From Chloroflexota bacterium (GTDB lineage Bacteria; Chloroflexota; Dehalococcoidia; SZUA-161; SpSt-899), in contig QLUL01000080.1 in the NCBI GenBank assembly GCA_018725425.1, forward strand, positions 1 to 5,687: 5,687 bases of DNA, written 5' to 3'. The translations under genes and the position numbers were made by a program. The notes beneath the pieces are model-generated. The model searched no databases. It was not told the origin of the DNA and worked only from the letters and a program-made list of their open reading frames with translations. Of the stretch, positions 5,125-5,687 are shown in pieces (the stretch's first letter is position 1; every line of letters starts with the position of its first letter).

Positions 5125-5130
5125 TCCTTG
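5125..5130 (-). promoter_or_regulatory. Ribosome binding site of the ParA-like gene
   Basis: Minus-strand CAAGGA, 6 nt before the ATG at 5118. It supports this start, which also places the Walker A lysine at residue 11 as usual for the family. Confidence 0.75.
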
Positions 5131-5137
5131 AGTTCTG

Positions 5138-5198
5138 GCCTAACGTAGAGGTTAACCGGCGTGCCGAAGGCACGTCCGAGTTGAACCGCAGGTTAGGC
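5138..5198 (-). repeat. attC site 6
   Basis: Cores GCCTAAC (5138-5144) and GTTAGGC (5192-5198), 61 bp, perfect central hairpin CGTGCC-GAA-GGCACG. It lies between the gene-less cassette 5199-5378 and the ParA-like start codon, so it would be in the leader of the operon transcript. Confidence 0.92.
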
Positions 5199-5378
5199 GC
5201 TGTGGGGAAGGGTGCTGCGGCCTTGGATCGCTGCGGCGTTGCCGGAGATTATGGCCGGAGCCTTGCAGGAAAGCAAGCGCTGTGCGCCTGTGCCGTTCCA
5301 CATAAGCCAAGCAGCAGGCCAGCAACCGTGAAGCCTTGCCGGAGCCCGAGGGAGTGGAGCCGCAGAAGCCAGAGCGAG
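5199..5378 (-). other. Gene-less integron cassette, module copy 7 (short form)
   Basis: Complete cassette between two intact attC sites, made only of the conserved module with a single GCAGCAGGCCAGCAACC block. Frames crossing it start inside attC and have no ribosome binding site. It directly precedes the parA-HEPN cassette. Confidence 0.78.
5248..5276 (-). promoter_or_regulatory. Putative promoter in module copy 7, upstream of the parA-HEPN operon
   Basis: Minus-strand TTGCTT (5276-5271), 17 bp, CATAAT (5253-5248). A start near 5241 would give a leader of about 120 nt, including attC 6, before the 5118 start codon. It is the nearest promoter candidate for the operon. Confidence 0.5.
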
Positions 5379-5439
5379 GCCTAACGTAGAGGTTAACCGG
5401 CGGGCCGAAGGCACGTCCGAGTTGAACCGCCGGTTAGGC
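5379..5439 (-). repeat. attC site 7
   Basis: Cores GCCTAAC (5379-5385) and GTTAGGC (5433-5439), 61 bp, one mismatch in the central hairpin. It closes the gene-less cassette at 5440-5658. Confidence 0.92.
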
Positions 5440-5658
5440 GCTGGAGGGCAGGGTGCTGCTGCCTTGGGTCGCTGCGGCGTTGCCGGAGATTATGGCTGGA
5501 GCCTTGCAGGAAAGCAAGCGCGGTGTGCAGGGCGGGGAGCAGCAGGCTGACAACCGGCGCTGAGTGCCCAAACCGCACCAAGATGGCAAAGCAGCAGGCC
5601 AGCAACCGGGTAGCGCCGCCGGAGCGCGCGGCGGTGGAACGGCAGAGGCCAAACCGAG
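5440..5658 (-). other. Gene-less integron cassette, module copy 8 (long form)
   Basis: Complete cassette with the long form of the module: a slightly changed first block (5539-5555) and an exact GCAGCAGGCCAGCAACC at 5591-5607, 52 bp apart. No gene is supported. It carries the promoter-like pair. Confidence 0.78.
5489..5517 (-). promoter_or_regulatory. Putative promoter in module copy 8
   Basis: Minus-strand TTGCTT (5517-5512), 17 bp, CATAAT (5494-5489). It would read through attC 7 into module copy 7, in tandem with the promoter there. Confidence 0.45.
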
Positions 5659-5687
5659 GCCTAACGTAGAGGTTAACCGGCGGGCCG
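5659..5687 (-). repeat. attC site 8 (partial, cut by window edge)
   Basis: Left core GCCTAAC (5659-5665) and the inner arm GGTTAACCGGC match the other 61-bp sites. The right half lies beyond the window. It shows that the array continues to the right. Confidence 0.88.

Noticed and set aside
1..5687. CRISPR array or transposon ends
   Set aside because: The 61-bp repeats are unevenly spaced, are dyad-symmetric with paired core sites, and the sequences between them are related modules or genes. No transposase gene or target duplication was seen.

Overview
The window is a stretch of a chromosomal-type integron cassette array, read entirely on the minus strand. Eight near-identical sites of about 61 bp recur. 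Each begins on the minus strand with GCCTAAC (R''), ends with GTTAGGC (R'), and has paired inner arms GTTCAAC / GTTAAC. The single extra C in the left inner arm fixes the orientation as attC on the minus strand. Near-uniform attC sites and many cassettes without resistance genes fit a sedentary chromosomal integron of a GC-rich gammaproteobacterium. Xanthomonadaceae or relatives are a guess from general resemblance only. No integrase gene or attI site is present; the array polarity predicts they lie to the right of base 5687.

Layout from right to left (direction of transcription): gene-less cassette 5440-5658; gene-less cassette 5199-5378; a two-gene cassette with a ParA-type ATPase (4087-5118) and a HEPN-fold putative RNase (3423-4094) ending in a divergent attC (3414-3484); a conserved module (about 3213-3413) followed by a hicB-hicA toxin-antitoxin pair (2762-3180) and attC 2643-2703; gene-less cassette 2413-2642; a membrane-protein cassette (1621-2337) ending in a candidate degenerate attC (1518-1591); gene-less cassettes 1348-1517 and 1067-1286; a module (829-1005) followed by a small anchored protein gene (352-819) and a half attC (about 190-229); gene-less module 57-185 and an attC cut by the window edge.

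The unusual feature is the conserved module, present eight times. It encodes no convincing protein. In seven copies it carries the promoter-like pair TTGCTT (or TTGCCG) - 17 bp - CATAAT on the minus strand; the eighth has AAAAAT in the -10 position. Two copies sit inside gene cassettes directly upstream of genes (hicBA and 352-819). Two others are complete gene-less cassettes placed immediately upstream of the two gene cassettes whose own leaders are too short for a promoter (parA-HEPN and the membrane protein). This suggests that the gene-less cassettes act as mobile promoters within the array.

The most interesting gene content is the translationally overlapping ParA-like ATPase / HEPN RNase pair. 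Its composition (a switch ATPase plus a ribonuclease, in an integron next to a toxin-antitoxin cassette) fits a candidate antiphage or abortive-infection system. That function is inferred and not shown by the sequence.
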